The notes under the pieces are model-generated. The model saw nothing but the letters and a program-made list of their open reading frames with translations. It was not told the DNA's origin and made no database searches. This document shows positions 34,191-45,278 of a DNA stretch of 64,000 nt, piece after piece. The DNA comes from Chrysemys picta bellii (Eukaryota; Chordata; Testudines; Emydidae), in the NCBI RefSeq assembly GCF_011386835.1, contig NC_088791.1:27998998-28062997 (forward strand), in the 5' to 3' direction. The position numbers were made by a program, and so were the translations under genes. Numbering within the stretch: position 1 is the first letter of the stretch; each line of letters begins with the position of its first letter.

Positions 34191-35024
34191 CAACACAGAG
34201 TTTACAAGGCATTCATAGCTATTTTTAATCAGACTCTCATCACTGTTACCCACTGGATTCAGAACAAGTACTGCAGAAGTCTGTATTTTGCACTGCATTT
34301 TTGGCTGAGCAAAAAATTACAGAATAGAATTTAAGTTAAAGATAGTGCTCTATTTTGGCACAAACATTGAAAGGCAATGTAGCCCACTCGAGGCCACCTA
34401 TATAGGTAGTGTTGCCCTTCCACTTCTGAACCGGTTCCAGGAGGGAGGGGAAGACAACATCCTGATGGACAACTTCATTACACATCTTGCTGGTTTGCCC
34501 ATTAGCCTTTTGAACGAGACCCTTCTCTAAATCTTGGTAACATGCCTCAAGGTAACATCCTTTAAAGTAAAGACAGTATGCACATGCAATTACTAACTTG
34601 TCCCCACCACCACCCCCCTCCCAGATTCCAAACCCTCCAGTCCAGTCGACCAGTGACCCACAGAGCTGCACACTTAGTTATTAACCAGCCCTCTCCTTCC
34701 CCCCTCAAATGCCACAGTGCACCACCAAACCAGGATCAGTACAGGGGCCCTATCCCTGTGCAGATACAAAATTTGTATCCACATCCAATCCGCAAAAATG
34801 GTCTGCGGATATAAAGCAGATATCCACAAATTTGCAGGGCTCTATCTGTAAAAGGGAGAACCAAGGTGGAAAACGTCTCAACTTCACGCTCACCCCAGAT
34901 TAGAAAGAGACTATGGGCTTGGTATTTCAAAACTCAGGAAGAAGCAAAATGTCATCATTGCTGCCAGGGAGACTATGATTAGTACAATGACTACCCATGC
35001 TGCTTCTCAGCTCCTACACCTGAA
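34191..35024. other. Non-coding stretch, no recognised gene
   Basis: No repeat termini recognised. Short frames on both strands around 34336-34930 have no domain. Confidence 0.35.
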
Positions 35025-35450
35025 GTGCCACAGACTCCATGGACAGGTGTGTTATCCTCTGAATGCCTGACAAATGTCCAGGGAAGAAAAAAAGAAGAAA
35101 TGTCTGGGGAGTTCATGTCTGCACCCCAAAAGATGGATTTGAAGACAGAAGGTTGGAGAAAAGGTTTTCCTACAAAAAGAGAAAAGGACAGAGAATTGAC
35201 AACAAAGAGCATGGAAAAAGATATGGACATGCAGAAAAAGCTTCTGGAATTGATAGAGAAGCAGACAGTCCTGCTGAAGAACTTTTTGGTGCAATGTTCC
35301 CACCCACCCACCTACTCCAACCCAGTCATATCCTGCAGTCCTTTGAGACCAATGCATACTAGTCTTCCCCAATTACCATGCCCCAGGCACTTCCCTCCCC
35401 GTTTCACCCCACAAGACAATGAGAACAGTCAATTAAAAAATAAACACTAG
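35025..35450 (+). pseudogene. Lysine- and glutamate-rich open frame, possible transposon-derived protein tail
   Basis: A 141-codon open frame with a charged, helix-prone middle (TKSMEKDMDMQKKLLELIEK, then QTVLLKNFLVQCSHPP) followed by a proline-rich tail. This pattern resembles the coiled-coil C-terminal part of Myb/SANT-like proteins encoded next to Harbinger-type transposases. The first methionine has no supporting upstream context and I see no DNA-binding domain before it. It could be a decayed transposon gene or a chance frame. Directly after it a CR1 3' end begins. Confidence 0.3.
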
Positions 35451-35469
35451 TTAAAGGATTTTAAAAAAA

Positions 35470-36010
35470 ATACAACAATCTGTGGAACTCTCTGCTACAA
35501 CATATCATTGAGTTCAAGATCATAGCAGGATTCAAAAAGGATTAGACATCTATGTGGATAATGAGAATTAGTTACAATAGATAGAATAAAATAAATGTTA
35601 GTAAGGGATATAAATAAATATTCTTTAGGTCATGAGTTAATCATTAACCTGATTTCTTCATGCAAAACACATCCATCTACTCACAAACAAGCAAGAAAGC
35701 AAATTCTTATAATTCACTCAAGCTATTTCTCCTAGAAGCTGAGAAAAAAAACTGGTATTGCTATTTATATTTTAAAATATTTAGGAAGTGCTGAGATACT
35801 GTGGTGACAGAGACCATACAAGTATAGCTAGCTATAACTGATGGAAAGTAGGGAAAAACTTTCCCATAGATTGGTTATTTCATAATTGTTAACTACAGGA
35901 TTTCTTGCATCTTGCAGTAAAGCATCTGGTATTGGCCATTATCAGAGACAGGATCCAGGACTACATGGACCAATGGTATGAACTGGAATGTAATGCCTAT
36001 GTTCCTATGT
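35470..36010 (+). mobile_element. CR1 LINE 3' end, interrupted
   Basis: CTGTGGAACTCTCTGCTACA and GGATTCAAAAAGGATTAGAC encode the conserved CR1 C-terminus (WNSL, then FKKD). After unrelated sequence around 35740-35860, the CR1 3' UTR resumes (GGTATTGGCCATTATCAGAG, GGACTACATGGACCAATGGT) and ends CCTATGTTCCTATGTAT. Related to the minus-strand copy at 4247. Confidence 0.8.
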
Positions 36011-36581
36011 ATAAATTATGAGTGACTGACATTTCAAGCTTGAGCTGAAATGTGTACTGCAAGAACTTTAACCATAATTTAATAGAATACCCAGTTACAT
36101 CATTTAAGAAAGAACATTAATTACCACATTGATTATCCACACACAAAAAATATACTTGGTAGGCATGAAAAAAATCATTACATCAGCTATCTGGTTATGA
36201 AGGTAATTGTATCTAAGAAAAACTGAAAAAAAACCAGCACATAAATAATGTATCTCTATTTGTTCCACAAGTGTCCCACAGTTAAAGAGAAACCATCAGG
36301 CTAAACAATGCATGCTAAAAATTTAGTTTTGTTATTTTTCAAAACCATAACTGTAATAATTTCATAATTTTTAATGCTAATATAAGGAGTTTATTTGGAT
36401 TCAAAAGGACGTTGTAAACTTGAATGGACTAATTTTTAAAAAAATCCACTTCCTAATTAAGCAAGATAGTTTGCCCTATTATTTTTAAAGGAACTTCTTC
36501 TGGAAAAAGGTTCAAGGTTTTTCTTCCTCCCACCTTAATGTTAAGGGAGAAACTGACCGACTATACACAACATGTTTAAGT
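36011..36581. other. Non-coding stretch, no recognised gene
   Basis: AT-rich with A runs; nothing recognised. Confidence 0.4.
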
Positions 36582-36589
36582 GCATAGAT

Positions 36590-37321
36590 CAGGGGCGGGC
36601 AAACTTTTTGGCCTGAGGACCGCATCAGGTTTCGGAAATTGTATGGAAGGCCGGTTAGGGGAGGCTGTGCCTCCCCAAACAGGCAGGCATGGCCCAGCCC
36701 CCGCCTATACCTCCCCCCCGCTTCTCACCCCCTAACTCCTGCCCCCCATCCAACGCCCCCTATTCTCTGATGGCCCCCCCAGGATCCCTGCCCCATCCAC
36801 ACACACCCACGCTCCCTGTCCCCTGACCGCCCCCGAAACCCTTTCCCCGACTGCCCCCCGCTGCCCCATCAACCCCCCTCCTTCCTGACTGCCCCCCGGG
36901 ATCCCTGCACCCATTCAAGCCCCCCATTCCCCACCCTCTGACCGCCCCGACCCCTATCCACACCACCACCCCCTGATCACCACCCCGAACTCCCCTGCCC
37001 TCTATCCAACCCCACCTGCTCCCTGCCCCCTTACCGCGCTGCCTAGAGCACCAGTGGCTGGCGGCGCTACAGCCGCGCCGCCCGGCTAAAGCCAGCCACA
37101 TTACCACGCAGCACAGAGCACCAGGTCAGACCGTGGCTCTGCAGCTGTGCTGCCCAGCTGCCCAGAGCATTGCACCAGTGGCACAGCGCGCTGAGGCTGC
37201 GGGGGAGGGGGAACAGCAGGGGAGGAGCCAGGGGCTAGCCTCCGAGCCAGGAGCTTAGGGGACGGGCAGGAGGGTCCTGTGGGCCGGATGTGGCCTGCGG
37301 GCCGTAGTTTGCCCACCTCTG
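36590..37321. mobile_element. hAT transposon, 732 bp, 8-bp TSD (7/8)
   Basis: CAGGGGCGGGCAAACTTTTT and TAGTTTGCCCACCTCTG are inverted ends. GCATAGAT (36582-36589) and GCATAGAC (37322-37329) flank it. The interior is C-rich with repeated CCCCTGACCGCCCC wording, a degenerate minisatellite. It is the same family as 42167-42917. No transposase; the glycine-rich minus frames are composition artefacts. Confidence 0.9.
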
Positions 37322-37743
37322 GCATAGACAAACTGACAAAAAAGGAACATAATTTTTGCTAACTTTTGTCAATCACGTTAGGTGCTACTGACGTTATCAT
37401 CAGATACAACTTTTTTCATACAAAAATTTGATGTTTTCAAGTTGACTGAGTGCCTAAATAATATTTTGCTGTGTTTGCAACACAAACGTGGCAACATTTT
37501 TATGTCCACGTGAGCCAGAAGGTGATACTAAGGCAAATATTTGAAATTTCACCAAGGAAGGTGGGTTTTGGTTAAAATATAGGGCGTGTGTAATCCCGGC
37601 ATTCCCAAATACTTCCTGCGTGACCTCAGTCAAGTTACTTAACCTCTCTGTGCCTCAAGTTCCTCACTGGTACTATGAGAATGATAATACTTACTCTACC
37701 TCATAAAAGATGTTGAGAGGCTTAATGTATTAATATTTCTAAA

Positions 37744-37931
37744 AAAAAAGAAGAACAGGAGTACTTGTGGCACCTTAGAGACTAACAAATTTATTGCATA
37801 TGCATCCGAAGAAGTGGGCTGTAGTCCACGAAAGCTTATGCTCTAATAAATTTGTTAGTCTCTAAGGTGCCACAAGTACTCCTGTTCTTCTTTTTGCGGA
37901 TACAGACTAACACGGCTGCTACTCTGAAACC
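37744..37931. mobile_element. Palindromic PLE-tail insertion B, 13-bp TSD
   Basis: The left arm (minus) runs from the AGAAGAACAGGAG side to AAATTTATT, where it stops at the predicted ribozyme cut. After GCA the right arm starts at TATGCATCCGAAG and runs to the complete 3' terminus CTACTCTGAAAC. TAATATTTCTAAA flanks both sides (37731-37743, 37932-37944). It sits inside a MIR. Confidence 0.88.
37806..37843 (+). ncRNA. Hammerhead-like motif in palindrome B
   Basis: CCGAAGA, extra A, hairpin GTGGGC-TGTA-GTCCAC, GAAA, GC-TTAT-GC, TC, predicted cut before 37844. U4 is C. Confidence 0.5.
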
Positions 37932-37975
37932 TAATATTTCTAAACCATTTCAACATCCTCACATGAAGGCTATAT

Positions 37976-38710
37976 AAACACAAAGTAATATTAGTTTAAT
38001 TTAATCCAAAATGACTGAAATGCAAGAAGTAAATAGTCAGCAGTAAAGGTGAAAAATAAATTAGATTTGTAAAATGTTCAGTTTTCTATGGTGTTTTAGG
38101 GACCTCAGATATAGCTGCTGTAGAAGTTCAAGTTATTACAGTTAAATAATTCTAAAATAAAATTTTCGCAAAAACCACAATCTATAATCATGCCATTTTG
38201 GATTCATAGCAGCTTGATTTGGAATTCGAATAGTATCAGAAAATTAAGTTAAGATTCTCATAGTAACATGAATAATTCTCTTACAGATCATCACAATAGT
38301 GGTTTACCAAAGAAAAACAACTTGTTCATTTCCTGACCACACATTTAAATTCACAACCTAAAAACTGCATTAGTGTAGGTTTATTTAATTTCCTTGATTT
38401 TTATTTTCAGGAAGAAAATAGCCTCACTTAATTTTAGCAATTAAGCATCCCAAATAGAATTCGTTTAGGTTAGGAAAAGCAGCTGAGGTTAGGTCAGGGT
38501 TAGGTAATGCACTGCTAACCCACCCCAAATTTTTCCCTAATGTTAACACTTTTTAACCTAGATTTAGCAGTTGAGGTCCACCCTAGGGTCAAATTCAGCC
38601 AGCTACATTGAGGTTAAATACATTAATATGTCAATACTAGGGGAAAAGTTCATGTAGGAGTTTAGGACCAGTCTCCTTTTGTCCATTGTCAGTTCAAGTA
38701 CCTTGGGTGA
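37976..38710. other. Non-coding stretch, no recognised gene
   Basis: AT-rich. Around 38460-38590 several GGTTAGG/TTAACCTA words occur but do not form an array. Confidence 0.4.
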
Positions 38711-38723
38711 CTAAATACAGAGA

Positions 38724-38957
38724 TCAGAGGGGTAGCCGTGTTAGTCTGAATCTGTAAAAAGCAACAGAGGGTCCTGTGGCACCTTTAAGACTAACAGAAG
38801 TATTGGGAGCATAAGCTTTCATGGGTAAGAACCTCACTTCTTCAGATGCAAGACATCTGATGAAGGCTTGCGTCTGAAGAAGTGAGGTTCTTACCCACGA
38901 AAGCTTATGCTGCCAATACTTCTGTTAGTCTTAAAGGTGCCACAGGACCCTCTGTTG
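38724..38957. mobile_element. Palindromic PLE-tail insertion C, 13-bp TSD
   Basis: The second PLE tail subfamily, inverted against itself: left arm from TCAGAGGGGTAGCCGTG inward, right arm CTGAAGAAGTGAGG outward to CCCTCTGTTG. CTAAATACAGAGA flanks both sides (38711-38723, 38958-38970). A canonical CTGATGA occurs in the spacer at 38856-38862. Confidence 0.88.
38874..38912 (+). ncRNA. Hammerhead-like motif in palindrome C
   Basis: CTGAAGA, extra A, GTGAGGTTCTTACCCAC hairpin, GAAA, GC-TTAT-GC, then TG. The residue at the cut position (H17) is G, which hammerheads do not accept, so this copy should be inactive. Confidence 0.5.
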
Positions 38958-38970
38958 CTAAATACAGAGA

Positions 38971-39422
38971 GCTGTTGTATGGAAAACTCCACTTCAGGAA
39001 TATCATTTCCCAAGCCCCCCTACTCTGAGAGGCATTATGGAACATTGCAGGCAGGGGAGGGGGTCGAATCTAGACCTAGGATGCCAATGCTTTATTGATG
39101 GGAACTATAGCCAAGATGTTCTTTTTTTCCCCTGAACTAAGATTCTCATTTTCTCTCAGATGAACCCTTCAGAAAGATGGAACTCTCCGCATTGAGATGG
39201 ATTTCTTGAGTGACAAACGTATTCCCTGCACAAAATAAGGGAGCAATAGCCAAGTCTCATGGCAATATTTAGGGAGCCAACACAATGTCCGTAGGGAGAG
39301 GTGGTCAGGTATCAAGTTTTTTCCCAAGATTCCATGATGCTCTCCAGTATATCAACAATGACAGAAAGAGAGCCCTGGCTTATCTCTGGATTTGAGATGG
39401 TACTACATGGTGGTAGCTTCAC
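38971..39422. other. Non-coding stretch, no recognised gene
   Basis: Nothing recognised between the PLE palindrome and the CR1. Confidence 0.4.
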
Positions 39423-41100
39423 AAAAACATAAGGAAGACCATACTGGATCAGACCAATGGTCCATCTAGCCCTGTATCCTGTCTTCCAAAAGTGGCCAGT
39501 GCCAGATCCTTCAGAGGTAACTAACAGATAGGACAATTTATCAAGTGTTCCATCCCTTGTCATAAAGGCCCACCTTCTGGCAGTCAGAGATTTAGGGACA
39601 CCTGCAACGTGGTGTTGAGTCCCTGACCATATTAGCTAATAGCCATTGATGGAACTATCCTGCATGAACATATCTAATCTTTTAACCCAGTTTTAGCCTT
39701 CACAACATCTGCTAGCAATGAGTTCCACAAGTTGATATGCACTGTGTGAAGCAGTACTTCCTTATGTTTGTTTTAAACCTATCGCCTATTAATTTAATTG
39801 AGTAACCCTGGTTCTTGTGCTATGTGAAGGAGTAAATATCACTTCCTTATTCACTTTCTCCACACCATTCATGATTTTATAGACCTCTGTCATATCCCCC
39901 TCAGTCATCCCTTTTCCAAGCTGAAAAGTCCCAGTCTTTTTAATCTCTCCTCATACACCTAATCATTTTTGTTGCCCTTCTCTGTACTTTTTCCATTTCT
40001 AATATATCTTTCTTGAGATGAGACAACTGGAATTGCACACAGTAGTCAAGGTATGGGCATACCATGGATTTATATAGTGTTGCTATGATATTTTGTGTCT
40101 TATTATTTATCCCTCTCATAATGGTTCCTAACATTGTTAGTTTTTTTGACTGTGGCTGCATATTAAGCAGATGTTTTCAGAGAACTATCCACCACAACTC
40201 CAAGATCTCTTTCTCAAGTGTTAACAGCAAATTTAGACCCCATCCTTTTGTATGTATAGTTGGGATTATGTTTATTTTGCATTTATAAATATTGAATTTC
40301 ATCTGCCATTTTCTTTCCCAGTCAGCCAATTTTGTGAGATTCCTTTGTAACTCTTCACAGTCAGCTTTGGACCTAACTATCTTGAATAATTTTGAATCAT
40401 TTGCAAACTGTCATCTCACGGTTTACCCACTTCTCAAGATCATTTATGGATACGTTGAACTGCACCAGTCCCAACACAGATCTGTGAGGGACCCCGCTAT
40501 TTATCTCTCTCCACTGTAAAAACTGTGTTCCTCGTGTCTGATAAGTCTGTTCTTTACTACGGTTTCAACCAATTTGCCTGGTACTGAAGTCAGGTTTACC
40601 AGCGGTTATTGTCAGGATCACTTGTGGAACCTTTTTAATGATCAGAATTACATGGTACAGAGGCTGATTTAAGTGATAAATTACAGACCATAGTTAGTAT
40701 TTCTGCAGTTCATATTTGAGTTGCTTATTTAGGGACTTATTCCTGTTTAATTTATCAATTTGTTCCAAACCCTCCTCTACTGACACCTCTATCTTGGACA
40801 GTTCCTCACATTTGTCAACTAAAAGGAATGACTCAGGTGTGGAAATTGCCCTCACATCCTCTTCAGTGAAGACCGATGCAAAGAATTCATTTAGATTCTC
40901 CATGTTGGCCTTATCTTCCTTGTATGCTCCTTTAGCACCTTGATCATCCAGTGGCCCCATTGATTGTTTGGCAGGCTTCCTGCTTCTGATATACTTTAAA
41001 AAATTGCTGTTAGTTTTTGTGTCTTTTGCTAGTGGTTCTTTAAATTATTTTTTGGCCTGCCTCTTTCAACTTCTCCACTCAACTTTTGTTTTTAAAGAGA
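39423..41100 (-). mobile_element. CR1 LINE, minus strand, decayed
   Basis: The 3' UTR is at the low end (CATACTGGATCAGACCAATG, GGTCCATCTAGCCCTGTATC) and coding homology runs to about 41100. The C-terminus ([31 protein letters not shown]) is at 39940-40161. The linker before the reverse transcriptase (NLNEFFASVFTEEDVRAIS) is at 40694-40960. Only about 500 bases separate these, so most of the palm domain is deleted. Confidence 0.88.
40694..40960 (-). pseudogene. CR1 ORF2 linker segment between endonuclease and RT
   Basis: An 88-codon open frame with KANMENLNEFFASVFTEEDV and VEEGLEQIDKLNRNKS. CR1 ORF2 proteins carry this NEFF-SVFT stretch between the endonuclease and the reverse transcriptase; the same motif appears as [11 protein letters not shown] near 53490 in another copy. 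It ends at a stop before the palm motifs, which are deleted here. It is a remnant with no expected function. Confidence 0.75.
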
Positions 41101-41664
41101 CTGATGGCAGAGAATATGCATCAATCAAGGCTTTGAAGTCCTTTGATGTGAATTGTCTTGCTACTTATCTCTTTAGTATTTCAAATGCACCTCTTGCCAT
41201 AGTATCTAAGTGCCATCTGGTTGACAGGCCGCTCCCTCTGAGGAGTATTCTTCTTCAGAAGAGCAGGGGGAAAAGACTAGTTCTGTACACATATCCTTCA
41301 GGACTAATGAGAGAGCCAGGGCATAGCAGTAAGGAAGACATGCCCAGATATCTTAGGTGGAATAATGCAATTTTTAAATTAGAGCCAGAATGGGCAGAGG
41401 GACTGGAACAGAACCACTGCAGACTGTGAAGACAAGAGAGAAGGAGACCATGAGATCGAGTGGCTATTTGAAGCAGCAGCAACTTGGAAAGGGAGAGAGG
41501 AGGAACTACTTTCTTGTAGCAGGCCTACAGGAAGGCTGAATTAAAAAGGTACACCAAGGAAGCAGCTCCGGAAAAGGGATTCTGACTCCTCTTTACCATT
41601 ACATGGTGCCTGTGTGTAGTTTCAGTCACAAGTCTCCATGCAACACCTGCCCAGTAACCACTCA
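41101..41664. other. Non-coding stretch, no recognised gene
   Basis: The 153-codon plus frame at 40968-41429 overlaps the antisense of CR1 on its left half and has no domain; I do not call it a gene. Confidence 0.4.
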
Positions 41665-41930
41665 GGCTATGGCTCCACTGGCGCTTTACAGCACTGCAAC
41701 TTTCTCGCTCAGGGGTGTGAAAAAACACCCCCCTGAGCACAGCAAGTTACAGCGCTGTAAAGCGCCAGTGTAAACAGTGCCCCAGCGCTGGAAGCCGCCC
41801 TCCCAGCACTGTAAGCTGATCCCTTCGTGGAGGTGGAGTACCTGCAGCGCGCAACCACACTCGCACTTCAAAGCGCTGCTGTAGGAGTGCTCCCGCGGCA
41901 GCGCTTTGAAGTTTCGAGTTTAGCCACGGG
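41665..41930. mobile_element. Non-autonomous DNA transposon rich in GCGCTTTACAGC palindromes
   Basis: GGCTATGGCTCCACTGGCGC and AGTTTAGCCACGGG form imperfect inverted ends. Inside, TGGCGCTTTACAGC is mirrored by GCTGTAAAGCGCCA, and AGCGCTTTGAAG by CTTCAAAGCGCT. No transposase and no clear target duplication. Confidence 0.6.
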
Positions 41931-42085
41931 TTCAGTGAAGAGGTATGTTGCAGACTTTGCTTCCCAGGCACTAGTTCAGAAAGCAGAAGGAGTGGAAGCA
42001 GACAGCCAACTGAGATCACTCCTGTTCCATAAATAGGACATCCCACACTTAGGAACAGTTGCCATCTTGACAACAGTAACTTGCT

Positions 42086-43114
42086 TAGGGCATATATACG
42101 CTATGCCCACCACAGTGGCAGAGTTGAAGCACTGCAACTATGCAAGTGTAATGCCATAGTATAGATCCGGGTGGGCAAACTTTCTGGGCCAAGGGCCACA
42201 TCGGGGTTGCGAAACGGTACGGAGGGCCAGGTAGGGAAGGCTGTGCCCCCGCAAACAGCCTGCCCCCCGACCCCTCCCACTTCCCGCCCCCCTCAGAACC
42301 ACCAACCCATCCAACCGCCCCTTGTCCCCTGACCGCCCCCCAGGACCCCACCCCCTATCCAACCCCCTCCCACTCCCTGCCCCTAACCGCCCCCCCTGGA
42401 ATCCCATCCTCTATCCACACAACCCCCAGCCCCTTTCAGAATGTGACCCTGTGAACATGGGCAGAGGACACAGGAGGAGCAGAGGCAGCCGCGCAGCCAG
42501 AGTGAAGCGGCGGTTTCCCCTTCAAAGCGCCGCTTCTCTCCAGCCGGCTGTGCGGCCAGCTGTGCTTCTCCTGAATCCTCTGGCCGCGTTCCCTGCGCTC
42601 CCACCACCCGCCCCGCCTGCCCACTCTCTTGCTCCCGCAGTGCAACCCCTCCCCCACGTGGGGGGTGCGCCGGTGCTGAGCTGCCCGAGTGCCCGGCCCT
42701 GGGTCCCCCTGTTGTTGAGGGGCCCATGCCAGGGCACCCTGTGTTCACTTATAAATCAGCCCGAGCCGTGCCGCCCAGCCGGAGCCGGCCACCGCGTTGC
42801 CGGCATGGCGAGCTGAGGCTGCGGGGGAGAAGCTGGGGACAGCCGGGAGCTCAGGGGCCGGGCAGAACGGCCCTGCAGGCCAGATGTGGTCTGTGGGCCG
42901 TAGTTTGCCCACCTCTGGTATAGATGCTTCTTACCTCAATGGAAGGGATTTTCCTATCAGTGTAGATCCACCTCCCTGAGCTGAATTCTTCTGTTGACCT
43001 AGACGTATCAACACCAGGCGTTAGGTCTGCTTAACTATGGTGCTACAGGGTGTGAATTTTTTCATACCTCTGCACAATGTACCAAGGTCAATATAAATTT
43101 TAAGTGTCAGCCAG
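42086..43114. mobile_element. Outer DNA transposon split by a hAT
   Basis: Sequence on the left (GCACTGCAACTATGCAAGTG) and right (ATTTTCCTATCAGTGTAGAT, TGTTGACCTAGACGTATC) of the hAT at 42167 reads as one GGCATATATACGC... non-autonomous element ending near CAATATAAATTTTAAGTGTC. Exact ends are uncertain. Confidence 0.45.
42167..42917. mobile_element. hAT transposon, 751 bp, exact 8-bp TSD
   Basis: The ends CCGGGTGGGCAAACTTTCTG and TAGTTTGCCCACCTCTG are inverted. GTATAGAT flanks both sides (42159-42166, 42918-42925). C-rich interior as in 36590-37321, with which it shares ends and the right-hand GGGAGCTCAGGGG / GGAGCTTAGGGG wording. Frames of 70-160 codons here are composition artefacts. Confidence 0.9.
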
Positions 43115-43575
43115 AGCTCTGTTTTCTGGTTCTGTAGAAGAGAATAGATTTGTGAGCCAGAGGGAGAGATGCTGCTGAAGGAGGGAGGTAACAAAATATT
43201 CTTCATCCTGATTGGAGCTTTATCTAAGGCCAAAAGGAGGAAGGGCAGTCTATAAATCCATCCTATGGGAGCCCTGGAAAGCAGAATCTCCAAGTCTGTT
43301 AGGTATCAGTTGCGGAACCTTGAGGTGCATTTCTGTACGAAGTTGCACATGACAGAAAGATGAAGCTACGGTGAAGCCTTTCAAACCATTTACCAAACTG
43401 CCTGCATTCCTACTTTATAGGGTGATAACATTGTTGAGCATTTCCTTGAATAAAATATTACCAGAAAATAAATGTAGACCCACTGACCTTTTCCAAATCT
43501 AGTTTTCAAATCATGTTCTCATTTTACCACCAGTGGTCTAAGAGATATAAAATTTGCACATTAAGCATTGATATA
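43115..43575. other. Non-coding stretch, no recognised gene
   Basis: Nothing recognised. Confidence 0.4.
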
Positions 43576-43577
43576 TA

Positions 43578-44476
43578 CACCTCTACCCCGATATAACGCG
43601 GTCCTTGGGAGCCAAAAAATCTCACCGTGTTATAGGTGAGACCGCATTATATCGGGGTAGGGAGAGGAACTGCTCCCTGCCCCAGCTCACCTCCGCTCTG
43701 CCTCCGCCTCCTCCCTGAGCGCGTTGCCACCGCTCCGCTTCTCCCTCCCTCCCTCCCTTCCAGGCTTGCCGCACCAATCAGCTGTTTGGCCCGGCAAACC
43801 TGGAGGGGGTGGGGGGAGAGAAGCGGAGCGGCGACAGCATGCTCAGGGGAGGAGGCGGAGATGAGCTGGAGCGGGGAGCGGTTCCTCTGTGCCCCCATTA
43901 CTTGCTGCAGCCCTCCCCAGGCCCCCCCATTCTGCCGCCTCCCACGAGCGTGCCGCAGCTCCGCTTCTCCGCCCTCCATCCCAGGCTTGCCGCGCCAATC
44001 AGCTGTTTGGCGCAGCAAGCCTTGGAGGGAGGAGAAGCGGAGCTGAGCGGCGTGCTCGTGGGAAGAGGAGGCGGCGGAGCGGAGGTGAGCTGGGGCAGGG
44101 AGCGGTTCCTCTGTGCCCCCCCCTTACTTGCTGCAGCCCCCCTGCCTCAGCTCGCCTCCGCCTCCTTCCATGAGTGCGCCGCAGCTCCACTTCTCCTCCC
44201 TCCCAGGCTTGCCGAGCCAAACAGCTGATTGGCGCAGCAATCCTGGGAGGGAGGAGAAGCGGAGCTGCGGCACGCTCATGGGAGGACGCGGAGGTGAGCT
44301 GGGGCGGGGGCCCTGGGGAGGGCCGCAGCAAGTAATGGGTGGGCGGAGAGGAACCGCTTGCGGTAACACGAATTCATATATAACAAGGTAAAGCAGCCCC
44401 ATCCCCCGGAGCGCTGCTTTACCCAGTTATATCCGAATTCGCGTTACATAGGACCACATTATATCGGGTAGAGGTG
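43578..44476. mobile_element. Mariner-like element with TA target and tandem GC-rich core
   Basis: CACCTCTACCCCGATATAAC and ATTATATCGGGTAGAGGTG are inverted ends, with TA on both sides (43576-43577, 44477-44478). The core (43660-44350) repeats a roughly 200-bp cassette containing GGTTCCTCTGTGCCCCC, TTACTTGCTGCAGCC, GCTCCGCTTCTCC and CCAATCAGCTGTTTGGC, partly in inverted copies. Many alanine/arginine-rich frames result. No transposase. Confidence 0.82.
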
Positions 44477-44478
44477 TA

Positions 44479-44993
44479 CAAGAGATTATGATGAGAGTAG
44501 AATTAAGATCTCAGAATGAGTCTAAAAATATATTCTTCCTCTGATAAAATTAATTGTATTTATATGCATTAAGTTTTCTGGATTTAGAGGAAAATATAAC
44601 CCAAACAGTTTTACTGCCAATTCTGACAAATATTGGATCTATATGACCAATTTGCAGAAAGTACACGCACTCCAGCCTATACCTACATTTTAAATATGTC
44701 CACATCACACAAGAAAACTGACTCTTATTTTTCTATATATTGAAAAAATAAAACATAAAAAGGAAATACATTAACTATTTTATTTCTCACTATTAGTACA
44801 CTGAGCGATATCATTTGACTTTCTGCATCATCGTGTTCTTGTGACATCACAATGGTCTTCGGTCTCCAATTCAGCATTCTCAATTACTGTACTGTAGTCA
44901 CCTCTCAATAATACTTATGCACCCTTACTATTAGAAAATAGGAAAAAAGAGGATGAGACTCCCAAATAGATAACTTTACCCTACTTTCTAGAT
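44479..44993. other. Non-coding stretch, no recognised gene
   Basis: AT-rich sequence; nothing recognised. Confidence 0.4.
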
Positions 44994-45278
44994 CAGAGGT
45001 GGCCAAACTGTGGCTTGTGAGCCACATGCGGCTCTTTTGCAGTTAAAGTGTTGTTGACGTCACTAGGCATAGCTACCAGGTAACTCGGGGAAGTGGAAGG
45101 CCATAAGTGCCGATGAAACTCCCCTGCTCTGGGCCTAAGCGAGCCACAGTAACTCCATCTTGTGAACTTTAACCTACCTACATGCTCACAGCTTAATGCT
45201 GAAGCAGAATATGTAATGGTCAGCTTTTTCTAGCAGACAGCTGCAGTTTTGCTCACACTAACAGAAAAAAGTAACAAA

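Larger units (their letters stand above)
37615..37975 (+). repeat. MIR-type SINE split by a PLE palindrome
   Basis: GTGACCTCAGTCAAGTTACT, then TTAACCTCTCTGTGCCTCAA and GATAATACTTACTCTACCTC match the MIR/CORE consensus. The 3' part (GAGGCTTAATGTATTAATAT) is interrupted at 37744 and resumes after 37944. Confidence 0.75.

Noticed and set aside
38455..38600. GGTTAGG words suggesting interstitial telomere repeats
   Set aside because: Spacing is irregular and no tandem TTAGGG array exists.
42322..42816. 164-codon plus frame and overlapping minus frames
   Set aside because: All are inside the C-rich core of a hAT element with an exact 8-bp duplication.
43636..44402. Several 90-140 codon frames on both strands
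   Set aside because: They follow the tandem GC-rich cassette of a mariner-like element and have no domains.
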